Source of the DNA: Vibrio sp. JPW-9-11-11
GTDB lineage: Bacteria; Pseudomonadota; Gammaproteobacteria; Enterobacterales; Vibrionaceae
Direction: 5' to 3'
Assembly (NCBI RefSeq): GCF_013369335.1
Contig: NZ_SZQJ01000036.1
Span: 248,001-312,000 of the forward strand
DNA: 64,000 nucleotides
Shown: one piece after another, positions 43,650 to 52,444 of the stretch
Position numbering within the stretch: the first letter of the stretch is position 1
Layout: each line of letters opens with the position of its first letter
Program-made: the position numbers and the translations under genes
Notes under the pieces: generated by a model
Seen by the model: the letters and a program-made list of their open reading frames with translations, nothing else
Told to the model about the DNA's origin: nothing
Databases searched by the model: none

Positions 43650-43681
43650 CCGTAAATTAGCGACGAATCTTAATCGTTCCG
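43650..43681 (+). promoter_or_regulatory. 39-mer-like RctB element B
   Basis: CCGTAAATTAG, 16 bases, TTCCG; ends identical to element A. Confidence 0.55.
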
Positions 43682-43701
43682 AACAAAACTTACTCTAAAC
43701 C

Positions 43702-43714
43702 TTTACATTGTAAA
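43702..43714. other. parS2 site upstream of parA2
   Basis: TTTACATTGTAAA, perfect match; ~220 bases ahead of the parA2 start. Confidence 0.88.
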
Positions 43715-43936
43715 TATGTGACACTGTAATAAATAAAAAGTACAACGCATTGTTAGGGGAAAATGACATTAATCGCGCATTAATTTGAAGCGATTGATCG
43801 CCAGTAATCATTAAATTTCTGTAAATTTTATATTTAATGTGATTTCTATCGATAATTGACCGTTCACCTTTTTATTGTATGTTGTCAAAAATGCTGTACA
43901 ATCGCGTTTAGGTCAATAACAACGGAATTTGGCAAA

Positions 43937-45154
43937 ATGAAACGAGAACAGACGATAGAGAGTCTCATTCAGTTAGCAGATCAGACCGCGCAGGTTCAGG
44001 CTGATCGAATTGAAATCGTATTAGAAGAGCGCAGTGATGAACATTTTCCTCCAATGTCAAAAGCATTGATGGAAACGCGCTCGGGATTAACGCGTCGTAA
44101 ATTAGATGATGCGATCAGCAAACTTGAAGAGTCTGGTCATCAGTTCACTAAAAACAATGCCAATCACTACTCGATTTCTTTGCAAGAAGCACACATGCTT
44201 ATGGATGCCGCTGGCATTCCCAAGTTTTACGAGCGTAAAAAGAATGGTGATAACAAGCCGTGGATCATCAATGTTCAAAACCAAAAAGGCGGTACAGGTA
44301 AGTCCATGACGGCGGTTCACTTGGCGGCTTGTCTAGCACTTAACCTTGATAAACGTTACCGTATTTGTTTGATTGACTTAGATCCGCAAGGCTCCTTGCG
44401 ACTATTTTTGAATCCTCAAATTAGCCTTAATGACCATGACAACATCTATTCAGCCGTCGATGTAATGCTTGATAACGTGCCTGAAGGGGTTGAGGTCGAT
44501 AAAGAGTTTTTGCAAAAAAACGTACTGTTGCCGACTCAATATCCAAACCTAAAGACCGTTTCTGCATTCCCAGAAGATGCCATGTTTAACGCAGAGGCAT
44601 GGCAGCATTTATCGAAAAACCAATCGCTCGATATTGTTAAACTCCTTAAAGAGAAGTTGATTGATAAAATAGCGGACGAATTTGATGTCATCATGATTGA
44701 TACCGGCCCTCACGTCGACCCTTTAGTGTGGAATGCAATGTATGCGTCGAATGCTTTGCTGATCCCATGTGCGGCTAAACGACTTGACTGGGCATCGACA
44801 GTCAACTTTTTCCAACATTTACCTACCGTGTACGAGATGTTCCCTGATGATTGGCAAGGTCTAGAATTTGTCCGCTTGATGCCAACCATGTTTGAAGATG
44901 ACAATAAGAAGCAGGTCGCGGTATTAACGGAAATGAACTATTTGTTGGGTGACCAAGTGACAATGGCGACCATTCCGCGAAGCCGAGCATTCGAAACTTG
45001 CGCCGATACCTACAGTACGGTTTTCGACCTTACCACGGGTGATTTTGAGGGTGGCAAGAAAACGTTGGCGACCGCTCAAGACGCAGTGCAAAAGAGTGCG
45101 CTCGAGCTTGAACGCGTATTGCATAGTCATTGGTCATCACTTAATCAGGGGTAA
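43937..45154 (+). CDS. parA: Chromosome 2 partition ATPase ParA2
   Basis: 405 residues from MKREQTIESLIQLADQ; an upstream in-frame start at 43856 reads a Cys-rich stretch unlike the family and is rejected. A P1/plasmid-type N-terminal region with a helix-turn-helix-like block (~45-110; TRRKLDDAISKLEESG) is followed by the deviant Walker A QKGGTGKSM, IDLDPQGSL and MIDTGPHVDP. Large plasmid-like ParA fits ParA2 rather than ParA1. It drives segregation of the chromosome-2 origin with ParB2 and parS2. Confidence 0.95.
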   Translation: MKREQTIESLIQLADQTAQVQADRIEIVLEERSDEHFPPMSKALMETRSGLTRRKLDDAISKLEESGHQFTKNNANHYSISLQEAHMLMDAAGIPKFYERKKNGDNKPWIINVQNQKGGTGKSMTAVHLAACLALNLDKRYRICLIDLDPQGSLRLFLNPQISLNDHDNIYSAVDVMLDNVPEGVEVDKEFLQKNVLLPTQYPNLKTVSAFPEDAMFNAEAWQHLSKNQSLDIVKLLKEKLIDKIADEFDVIMIDTGPHVDPLVWNAMYASNALLIPCAAKRLDWASTVNFFQHLPTVYEMFPDDWQGLEFVRLMPTMFEDDNKKQVAVLTEMNYLLGDQVTMATIPRSRAFETCADTYSTVFDLTTGDFEGGKKTLATAQDAVQKSALELERVLHSHWSSLNQG

Positions 45155-45161
45155 TTGAATC

Positions 45162-46133
45162 ATGGCAATTAAAACTTCAGATTTGAACGCCAGATTATTT
45201 GGCAAAGCGAATAAGCGTCATGTCACCACACCACAAGAAGCGCAACAAGCGGCCAAAGAGCAAACACAAGTGATTGAGTTAGCGGTTGCGGGTGAAAACA
45301 AAGTTCAGTTTGAGCTAGTACGTATTCCTGCTGACGCTATTGAAGCTCAAACCGTCGTGTTTGCCGACAATGCACGCGAACAATCATTCCTCAATGAGCA
45401 CGCGCTATCTGATGTGTTGGTTACACTGCGTGAACGGGGGCAGCAATACCCTGCTGTTGGCCGTCGGCGCGAAGATGGAAAAATTGAGGTGCTCGATGGT
45501 AGCCGCCGTCGTATGTCATGTCTGTTGGCTGAGCAAGAGTTTCTCATCTATGTTGGTGAAGACATCAGCGCTGAACACGCTAAGTTTTTGTCGGATGTTG
45601 CGAATGCACACAAACCGCTTTCACTGTACGAGAAAGGCAAAGAGATGCTCGCTAAACTCGAAAGTGGAGAGGCTAGCGACCAAAAAGCGCTGGCTAAGAT
45701 GTTCCAGTGTAGCGAAGCCTTGGTGAGCGGCGCATTAAAAGCCGCGGATTTACCATTAGAGCTTCTTCAAGCTTACCCGAATGTCGCTGACCTTGGCCGC
45801 CCTACGATTGTGAAGCTTCACAAGCAGTTTAATGGTCTAGATGATGAGCAACGCGCTCAACTGCTGGCAAAATGTCGCTCGAAAGACGGCTTTGTTTGGC
45901 AACGCAGCGAGTCACAAGGTGTCGCACGCATTACCAAGGAAGTGAGTGAAACCATTGAAGCTTGGATTGAAGAGCTGTCACCTTCAACCAAAGCGGCGGT
46001 CGCTAAAACAGAACTGGTCAAGGGACGAGCGAGTTACTCACGTAAAGGCAGTAATCTGACTCTGAATCTAAAGAAAGTGGATGATGCCTTGATGAGCGAG
46101 ATTTTGGCGCTCGTTGCACACAAGCTTAAATAA
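45162..46133 (+). CDS. parB: Chromosome 2 partition protein ParB2
   Basis: 323 residues starting 7 bases after parA2. N-terminal ParA-interacting tail, the ParB/Srx CTPase region (ELVRIPADAIEAQTVVFADNAREQSF; GRRREDGKIEVLDGSRRRMSCLL), a central helix-turn-helix (SDQKALAKMFQCSEALVSGALKAADLP) and a C-terminal dimer domain. It binds TTTACA-N-TGTAAA sites and spreads. Seven such sites are in this window. Confidence 0.95.
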   Translation: MAIKTSDLNARLFGKANKRHVTTPQEAQQAAKEQTQVIELAVAGENKVQFELVRIPADAIEAQTVVFADNAREQSFLNEHALSDVLVTLRERGQQYPAVGRRREDGKIEVLDGSRRRMSCLLAEQEFLIYVGEDISAEHAKFLSDVANAHKPLSLYEKGKEMLAKLESGEASDQKALAKMFQCSEALVSGALKAADLPLELLQAYPNVADLGRPTIVKLHKQFNGLDDEQRAQLLAKCRSKDGFVWQRSESQGVARITKEVSETIEAWIEELSPSTKAAVAKTELVKGRASYSRKGSNLTLNLKKVDDALMSEILALVAHKLK

Positions 46134-46149
46134 TTGATATCCCCTATCG

Positions 46150-46176
46150 AGAGCCGCTTTTTAGCGGCTTTTTTTG
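46150..46176 (+). terminator. Terminator of parA2-parB2
   Basis: AGCCGCT-TTTT-AGCGGCT followed by seven T, 17 bases after the parB2 stop. Confidence 0.9.
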
Positions 46177-46221
46177 TGTCATAATGTTGTTCAATCCCAT
46201 TGTTGTTCTTCGAACTGAGCT

Positions 46222-48231
46222 ATGACCTCAACTGACCTGTTTTTTACCCAGCTTCTTGATTGCGCGGTACAAAGTAATCACCGATATGGTGTTGTCCTTC
46301 AAGGTGATTCTGACTGGCAACAGCGAATGCTGGCTCCCCTACTTCAATCTGTCCCTGCTAAAGAGACGTTTTGTTTAGGGGCGGATATCGCTCTCGAGAA
46401 GTGTCATCGTGTCGCGTTCAATAAAGGCCATCAGCTGCTGGGACGGGAATGTCAGTTGTTGTTGTGTGATTTTGAACAAGGGTTTGATGCCAACAGCTTT
46501 AGCGCGGCCACGGGGTGTATTGTTGGCGGCGGTTTACTCGTTATACTCACCAAACCAGATCAACCTTCGAGCTATGATCAGCAATGGTTATCTCGCGCTT
46601 TAAACCACCTAATGGTTGTTACGCCTTATGATAAGTTGCCTTCCTTACCTAAAGTGACACCTAAACCAGTCTCTGCTTTCAAACAACAAGATGAGGCTGT
46701 CGAAAAGATCCTTAAAGTGGTCGATGGACACCGCAAGCGCCCATTGGTCATAACGGCAGATCGAGGTCGAGGTAAAAGTAGCGCACTCGGGATTGCTGCT
46801 GCAAAAATGATGCAAAGTCGTCGTATCCATATTGTCGTAACGGCGCCATCGCTGTCAGCCGTGAAACCGCTTTTTGTCCATGCCGCTCGGTTGTTACCAG
46901 AAGCGGAGCAAGCGTCTGGTCGACTTCGCTTTCAAGATTCGACGCTTGAGTTTATTGCGCCAGATGAGTTAATTCGCGCTGGCCGTATTGGAGATTGTTT
47001 GATGGTCGATGAGGCGTCGGCCATTCCGATCCCTATGTTGCAATCTATGGTCGAGCTTCATCATCGCGCCATATTTTCAACTACGATTCACGGTTACGAA
47101 GGATGTGGTCGCGGCTTCACTGTTAAGTTCCAGTCTTGGCTCAAGACCGAGAGGCCGGGCTGCGTGTTTTACCATATCAACCAGCCGATTCGTTGGAACG
47201 ACGACGACCCATTGGAACGTTGGCTGTTTGACAGCTTTTTACTTAATGCTGAACTTGCTGAGTTTACTCAGAGCAGAGTTTCCAATATTGCGTTGCAGCC
47301 GATCGATAAGAGGCGTTTAATCGAACAGCCACACTTGTTACGCGCATGTTTTGCCCTACTAGTTAATGCTCATTATCAAACCACACCGAATGATTTGATG
47401 TTGTTGCTCGCCGATGACGCCATTCAACTCTACGCCCACTTTGAACAACAGCACTGCATTGGCTGTCTATTAACAGTCGAAGAGGGTGGGTTAGCACCTG
47501 ATCTCATCTCTGAAATACAGCTTGGTAAGCGCCGACCAAGAGGGCATTTGGTTCCTGTCACCCTCGCGAATCACCTCGGAATCGCCGAGGCTGCGCAACA
47601 ACGCAGCCTGAGGGTAATGCGAATAGCGGTTCACCCCGAGCTACAAGGGCAAGGTATCGGCAAACGAATGCTACGTCAGCTGCGAGAGCAAACCGATTAT
47701 GACTTCTATTCAACGAGCTTTGGCGCAACCGCTGGACTGATCCAGTTTTGGTGCGACAGCGGTTTTTATCCGGTTCGGCTTGGTCATCAACGCGACCAGG
47801 CTAGCGGCTGTCATTCAATAATGATGCTACAAGGAGAGACGAGTTGGCGTCGGCAGGTAGAGCAGCTTTATTTCGATGCATTCTGTTTTGCATTGAGTGA
47901 TAACTTTGCTTCGCTTGAAACGGAAGTTGTCCGTAGTTTGTTAGCTCATTCTAATGCTTCCGTAGCGTTTCCTAGCGGTTTCGAGCTTGTGGAACACTAC
48001 CTTCAAGGCGGAGCGAGTTTTGAAACCATCGCTCCACTGCTCGATTTATGGTGGAAACGCGCACCGCGGCATTGGCAAAATGCCAGCCCATTATTAATTC
48101 GAAAAGTGATACAAAGGCGCAGTTGGGGTGATTGTGTTCAACATTTTAACCTTGTCGGTCGCAAACAAGCAGAGGCCGCATTTAGAGAGCAACTGAGTCA
48201 CTTTCTCTCATCAATACGCCCGGCAAATTGA
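46222..48231 (+). CDS. tmcA: tRNA(Met) cytidine acetyltransferase TmcA
   Basis: 669 residues. N-terminal DUF1726 region, RecD-like helicase module with Walker A ADRGRGKSS (residue ~175) and the VDEASAIPI motif II, then a GNAT acetyltransferase (MRIAVHPELQGQGIGKRML, acetyl-CoA loop) and a C-terminal tRNA-binding tail. It makes N4-acetylcytidine at the wobble base of elongator tRNA-Met using acetyl-CoA and ATP. Full length. Confidence 0.94.
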   Translation: MTSTDLFFTQLLDCAVQSNHRYGVVLQGDSDWQQRMLAPLLQSVPAKETFCLGADIALEKCHRVAFNKGHQLLGRECQLLLCDFEQGFDANSFSAATGCIVGGGLLVILTKPDQPSSYDQQWLSRALNHLMVVTPYDKLPSLPKVTPKPVSAFKQQDEAVEKILKVVDGHRKRPLVITADRGRGKSSALGIAAAKMMQSRRIHIVVTAPSLSAVKPLFVHAARLLPEAEQASGRLRFQDSTLEFIAPDELIRAGRIGDCLMVDEASAIPIPMLQSMVELHHRAIFSTTIHGYEGCGRGFTVKFQSWLKTERPGCVFYHINQPIRWNDDDPLERWLFDSFLLNAELAEFTQSRVSNIALQPIDKRRLIEQPHLLRACFALLVNAHYQTTPNDLMLLLADDAIQLYAHFEQQHCIGCLLTVEEGGLAPDLISEIQLGKRRPRGHLVPVTLANHLGIAEAAQQRSLRVMRIAVHPELQGQGIGKRMLRQLREQTDYDFYSTSFGATAGLIQFWCDSGFYPVRLGHQRDQASGCHSIMMLQGETSWRRQVEQLYFDAFCFALSDNFASLETEVVRSLLAHSNASVAFPSGFELVEHYLQGGASFETIAPLLDLWWKRAPRHWQNASPLLIRKVIQRRSWGDCVQHFNLVGRKQAEAAFREQLSHFLSSIRPAN

Positions 48232-48243
48232 GTTGATACAAAA

Positions 48244-48256
48244 TTTACACTGTAAA
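48244..48256. other. parS2 site
   Basis: TTTACACTGTAAA, perfect match, 12 bases after the tmcA stop. Confidence 0.87.
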
Positions 48257-48276
48257 GCTAATCTAACCTTGCTCCT

Positions 48277-48289
48277 TTTACAGTGTAAA
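48277..48289. other. parS2 site
   Basis: TTTACAGTGTAAA, perfect match, centre 33 bases (about three turns) from the previous one. Confidence 0.87.
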
Positions 48290-48581
48290 TTTTTGCCCTC
48301 CTTCCTGCTCCTTACTCAAGCAACCTGTCAGTCAGCTCATACAATAGTTAAGATCTGAACCCTGATATCCCGTCAGGGGCGATAAATATTTTTTAGATAG
48401 AATAGTCAATGTAATTGCATAATTTATTTAGATAATTTCATTTTAGTCTGTTCCTTAGAATTGCCCTATCTCACTTATCTACCACTGCATCTTCTTGCGT
48501 ATTATCAAATAGTTTCTACACTCATTTATAAGCAACAGGCTTAATATTTGGCTAGAAACAATAATGAAGCACGGTGATGAC

Positions 48582-48851
48582 ATGGAACGTTTATTACCCG
48601 AGAACCTTGATATCTCGACCGTTCTCGACAGCACTAACCTTTATAAGAATTGGCTTAGCGAAGACAGCGTACTTTTACTCGACGCGTCGAACGTGAAACG
48701 AGTGGATGCTGCCGGAATTCAAGCGCTCACCTCTCTGTTCCTCACGGCTAAGTTAAATCAGACAGACATACAGTTACTGCGTCCGACCGAACTGTTACTG
48801 GACAGTTTTAAGATACTCGGACTCACTGAACAACTTGAGATTAACCATTAA
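48582..48851 (+). CDS. STAS-domain protein lacking the phospho-Ser (chemotaxis operon)
   Basis: 89 residues from MERLLPENLDI (GGTGATG upstream; an ATG six codons earlier is possible). STAS fold: SVLLLDASNVKRVDAAGIQAL. At the site where SpoIIAA-type antagonists carry a phosphorylated Ser (D-S-A-G) it has D42-A43-A44-G45, so it should not be switched by phosphorylation. First gene of the che operon, 15 bases before cheY. Confidence 0.85.
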   Translation: MERLLPENLDISTVLDSTNLYKNWLSEDSVLLLDASNVKRVDAAGIQALTSLFLTAKLNQTDIQLLRPTELLLDSFKILGLTEQLEINH

Positions 48852-48866
48852 GTTGGGGATAGGGAT

Positions 48867-49226
48867 ATGACAAAAATTCTTGCTGTGGATGATTCGGTTT
48901 CAATTCGTCAAATGGTTAGCCATACCTTGCGAGACGCAGGTTATGACGTAGAAACCGCGAATGATGGTCGCGATGCTTTGAGTAAGATAATGCGCGCCAA
49001 ATTTGATGTAGTGATTTCGGATGTGAATATGCCAAACATGGGCGGATTCGAGTTAGTGAAAGCATTGCGCGAAAAGCCTCAGTACAAGTTTACGCCCATT
49101 TTGATGCTGACCACCGAAACGAGTAGTGACAAAAAACAGCAAGGCAAAGCGGTTGGAGCTACGGGCTGGTTGGTTAAACCCTTTAATCCGGACACACTAC
49201 TCAAAACATTAAAACGTGTGATTTAA
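48867..49226 (+). CDS. cheY: Chemotaxis response regulator CheY
   Basis: 119-residue stand-alone receiver: acid pocket Asp 8/Asp 9, phosphoacceptor Asp 52 (VVISDVNMP), switch Thr in MLTTETS and Lys in LVKPF. Accepts phosphate from the CheA encoded next. The insert MPNMGGFEL is typical of cluster-associated CheY. Confidence 0.95.
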   Translation: MTKILAVDDSVSIRQMVSHTLRDAGYDVETANDGRDALSKIMRAKFDVVISDVNMPNMGGFELVKALREKPQYKFTPILMLTTETSSDKKQQGKAVGATGWLVKPFNPDTLLKTLKRVI

Positions 49227-49267
49227 CCACTGCTAATTACTAACAACGTCAACTGGCAAGGTGAATA

Positions 49268-51343
49268 ATGGCTTTAGACATGGAACAGCTGCGTAAGATG
49301 TTTTACGAAGAGTGTCGTGAAAATCTTAGCGTGCTAGAAGAAATACTGCTCAATTTAGATGTTGAGCAAGTCGATGATGAGTCAATCAATACTATCTTTC
49401 GTGCTGCGCACTCAATAAAAGGTGGCGCTGGGACATTTAACTTACTCGATATTAGTGAGTTTACTCACAGCGTCGAAGCTTACCTAGATTTGGTTCGTAA
49501 CCACCAGCGTCAATTGACTCAGCAAACGGTCGATTTATTGCTCAAAAGCGGCGACTGTATTCACAATATGCTGGAAGGTCATGAGCTGGGTAACGACGTA
49601 GACAAAGCGCTGCAACAACAAGTGACTCAGAGCCTAGTGGCGCTGCTCGATGATGCGAGTACTGCCGAGAGTCGTCACGATGACGCACAAACTAGCGTTG
49701 AACCTAGTTCACCAGCGCAAGAGTGTGAGCAACCTTGGCACCTGCGCTTCGTGCCCCACCAAGACATGTTCTTTAGCGGTAATGATCCGCTAAGAATTCT
49801 ACGAGAGTTAAATGAACTGGATGCGGAGTGTCATATCGACGCTGATACATCTGCATTGCCCGAACTTGATGTTTTAGAGGCCGAGCTCTGTTTTCTTAGC
49901 TGGTCTGCAACGCTTCCTGCCCATATTGAAGAAGACCAAATCCGAGAGATATTTGAATGGGTGGAAGATGAATGCGACCTGATACTTGAGCGCGTCGAGT
50001 CGAGCGACTCTCAGTCTGTGCAAGCTCCACAGTCGCTGGCTGATACAGCTCTTACGCCGAGCGATAGTCAGCGTAAATCAGATGACGCCCCTAGCGGGGG
50101 AAAAGCAACGGCGAAAAATATTAAGCCAGAGTCGAGTGTCAGTTCGATTCGTGTCGATATCGATAAAGTTGATAGCCTTATCAACCTTGTTGGGGAGTTA
50201 GTGATCACCCAATCGATGTTGACGGAGATAGGCAACGACTTTTCACTCGATAAGTTAGACAAGCTAAAAACAGGGCTTGAGCAACTACTTCAAAACAGCA
50301 AAGACCTGCAAGAGAATGTGCTGAACATACGCATGTTACCGGTTAGCTTTGCATTCAGCCGCTTCCCTCGTTTGATTCGCGATCTGTCTAGTCGTTTAGA
50401 TAAACAGGTCGAACTCAAAATTAAAGGAGAACACACCGAGCTAGATAAAACCGTGTTAGAGCGTATTGTCGACCCGTTAGTGCACCTAGTTCGAAATGGC
50501 ATCGACCACGGAATTGAAGCCCCGGCACTGAGAGTGGAAAAAGGCAAAGCGGCGGCGGGCACTATTGAGTTGAATGCCTACCATCAAGGTGGGTCGATAG
50601 TGATAGAAATCAGCGATGACGGAGCTGGTCTCGATTGCAACAAACTGTGGGGGAAAGCGCTAGAGAAAGGAGTGCTGCCACCAGAATCTCGTCGAGAAGA
50701 GTTTTCTGACAAGCAAATCATGAACCTTATTTTTGCCCCCGGTTTTTCCACGGCAGAACAAGTGTCTGACATTTCTGGCCGCGGGGTTGGGATGGATGTG
50801 GTGCGCCGCAACATTGAAGAGCTCGGTGGTCATATCGAAGTTGAATCTGAGCTTGATGTCGGTAGTCGTTTTGTTATCAGTCTACCGCTCACCTTGGCGA
50901 TTTTGGATGGCCAACTGGTCAAGGTCGGTGGAGAGGTGTATGTCATTCCTCTGTTGACGATTGTCGAGTCGATTCAAATCGATCCTGCCAGTATTAAGCT
51001 TGCTTCTGGTGGCATCGAGTTGTACCGACTGCGCGAGGAGAACATTCCGATATTGCGCCTTCAAGACGAGTTAGAAATGGGCGACAGCGGTGCCTTAGAT
51101 CAGCAGCTCTTATGCTTTGTTGAAGCCGCCGGCCATCGAGTTGGCTTGCTACTCGACGAACTTCTCGACCAGCAGCAGGTGGTCATCAAAAGTTTAGAGT
51201 CCAACTACAGCAAGGTGTCGGGGATCTCAGGCGCAACGATTCTTGGCGATGGCTCTGTATCGCTAATTCTGGATATTCAAGGCTTAGTGACCAACTTTAC
51301 GCACCGTACCAATGATGCAGCGCACAACGGAATGGCGGCGTAG
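49268..51343 (+). CDS. cheA: Chemotaxis histidine kinase CheA
   Basis: 691 residues in canonical order: P1 Hpt with His 48 (FRAAHSIKGGAGTF), a P2-like segment (~155-250), P3 dimerisation (VDSLINLVGELVITQSML), P4 kinase (VRNGIDHGIE N box, DDGAGLD, GRGVGMDVV, GSRFVISLPLTLAILDG), and P5 CheW-like regulatory domain. It phosphorylates CheY and CheB in response to the receptor encoded downstream. Confidence 0.95.
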   Translation: MALDMEQLRKMFYEECRENLSVLEEILLNLDVEQVDDESINTIFRAAHSIKGGAGTFNLLDISEFTHSVEAYLDLVRNHQRQLTQQTVDLLLKSGDCIHNMLEGHELGNDVDKALQQQVTQSLVALLDDASTAESRHDDAQTSVEPSSPAQECEQPWHLRFVPHQDMFFSGNDPLRILRELNELDAECHIDADTSALPELDVLEAELCFLSWSATLPAHIEEDQIREIFEWVEDECDLILERVESSDSQSVQAPQSLADTALTPSDSQRKSDDAPSGGKATAKNIKPESSVSSIRVDIDKVDSLINLVGELVITQSMLTEIGNDFSLDKLDKLKTGLEQLLQNSKDLQENVLNIRMLPVSFAFSRFPRLIRDLSSRLDKQVELKIKGEHTELDKTVLERIVDPLVHLVRNGIDHGIEAPALRVEKGKAAAGTIELNAYHQGGSIVIEISDDGAGLDCNKLWGKALEKGVLPPESRREEFSDKQIMNLIFAPGFSTAEQVSDISGRGVGMDVVRRNIEELGGHIEVESELDVGSRFVISLPLTLAILDGQLVKVGGEVYVIPLLTIVESIQIDPASIKLASGGIELYRLREENIPILRLQDELEMGDSGALDQQLLCFVEAAGHRVGLLLDELLDQQQVVIKSLESNYSKVSGISGATILGDGSVSLILDIQGLVTNFTHRTNDAAHNGMAA

Positions 51344-51353
51344 GGAGGCAGTT

Positions 51354-51914
51354 ATGGACAGTATTAACCTCGACCCCCCTCGCTCTGAACAACAACCTCT
51401 TGCAGCGGAGAGCCAATTACTCCAAGCGCTAGAGGTGGGCAGTGAAGTCAGCAATGAAGTGAGTGAAAACGCTGACTTTCTAAGTTTTGAGTTAGCCGAA
51501 GAACTCTACGGCGTAGACATTAAAGATGTGGAAGAGATTCGTGTATGGGAGCGGCCCACCCCTATACCGCGAGCACCTAAATATGTGCTTGGTGTGATCA
51601 ATTTGCGCGGAATGATCGTCCCTGTGGTGGATCTGCGAGCCAGGTTTTCGGTAGGGGAGTGCGAATATCGTCCCACGACGGTGGTGATCGTGTTACGTGC
51701 TCAAGATAACAATAGGGATCGATTAATGGGCCTAGTCGTCGACGCGGTAAGTGATGTGATCAGTCGCGGAGATAGTGAACTCTCCCCTTCAGTCGGGGAC
51801 TCACAGGTGACGCCTTACCTACAAGGCTTGATCAACGTGGGCGATCGCGTGATGGCATTGCTCGATACTCATGAGCTTCTCAATATCGAGAGAATTTTGA
51901 GGAAGCCGGCATGA
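51354..51914 (+). CDS. cheW: CheW coupling protein 1
   Basis: 186 residues from MDSINLDPPRSEQQ (GGGAGG upstream). A ~40-residue disordered N-terminal tail precedes the CheW fold (FLSFELAEELYGVDIKDVEEIR, GVINLRGMIVPVVDLR, LMGLVVDAVSDV). Links CheA to receptors. It overlaps the next cheW by 4 bases. Confidence 0.93.
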   Translation: MDSINLDPPRSEQQPLAAESQLLQALEVGSEVSNEVSENADFLSFELAEELYGVDIKDVEEIRVWERPTPIPRAPKYVLGVINLRGMIVPVVDLRARFSVGECEYRPTTVVIVLRAQDNNRDRLMGLVVDAVSDVISRGDSELSPSVGDSQVTPYLQGLINVGDRVMALLDTHELLNIERILRKPA

Positions 51915-52375
51915 CACAAGAATTTTTAAGTTTTGTTCTGGAAGGCGATGAGTACGCCGTCCCAATTCTGGATGTACGTGAGGTGAGAGGCTGGACTCCA
52001 GTCAGGCAGGTGCCTAATTCGCCGAGTTATATGCAGGGAGTCCTTGAGATTCGTGGTGAGTACATTCCGATTGTCGATCTTCGGCTACGTTTTGGTTTGT
52101 CGCCGGCGGTGATTAACGCCACGACGGTAGTCATTGTTCTCAATGACGATCAGCGCCACCCTCTCGGCATTATTGTTGATGGGGTCTCTGAGGTGTACTC
52201 ACTGAGTAGGGAGCAAATTAAACCTTCTCCGCACGTGTCGCAAGATGTCGACCACAGTTACGTGCAAGGGATCGCGTCGGTGCCGAATGGGCATCTCATT
52301 TTAATTAATATGCAGGCTTTGTTCGATGCAGCGGAGCTTACTCAACCCGACCAATTACAAGAGAGTTGGGCTTAA
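51911..52375 (+). CDS. cheW: CheW coupling protein 2
   Basis: 154 residues, a bare CheW domain (EFLSFVLEGDEYAVPILDVREVRGW, GVLEIRGEYIPIVDLRLRF, PLGIIVDGVSEVY). Two different CheW proteins in one operon suggest array or receptor specialisation. Confidence 0.94.
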   Translation: MTQEFLSFVLEGDEYAVPILDVREVRGWTPVRQVPNSPSYMQGVLEIRGEYIPIVDLRLRFGLSPAVINATTVVIVLNDDQRHPLGIIVDGVSEVYSLSREQIKPSPHVSQDVDHSYVQGIASVPNGHLILINMQALFDAAELTQPDQLQESWA

Positions 52376-52444
52376 TGCCAATGTGAATGGGGTTTATTCG
52401 TTTTGGTACGACGGTCAGTAGAAGCAACCAGTGAGAGGTAACTC

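Larger units (their letters stand above)
42713..43936. other. oriCII: replication origin of chromosome 2
   Basis: The 1.2 kb between rctB and parA2. In order from rctB: promoter and 29-mer-like element (42735..42756), AT-rich unwinding element (42760..42865), six-iteron array (42921..43046), DnaA box (43061..43069), then an rctA-like segment with scattered 12-mers in both orientations and two 39-mer-like elements, a parS2 site (43702..43714) and the parA2 promoter. This arrangement follows V. cholerae oriCII. Short open frames here are not credible genes. Confidence 0.93.
48232..48581. other. Intergenic region with paired parS2 sites and che operon promoter
   Basis: 350 bp between tmcA and the chemotaxis operon. 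It holds two parS2 sites 33 bases apart; the remaining AT-rich part (48380..48540) should contain the operon promoter, but no box is clear enough to call. Confidence 0.6.

Noticed and set aside
43088..43660. Several open frames of 67-109 codons in the rctA-like part of the origin
   Set aside because: They overlap iterons and 39-mer-like elements, have no ribosome sites and read as low-complexity shadow sequence; rctA of V. cholerae is likewise non-coding.
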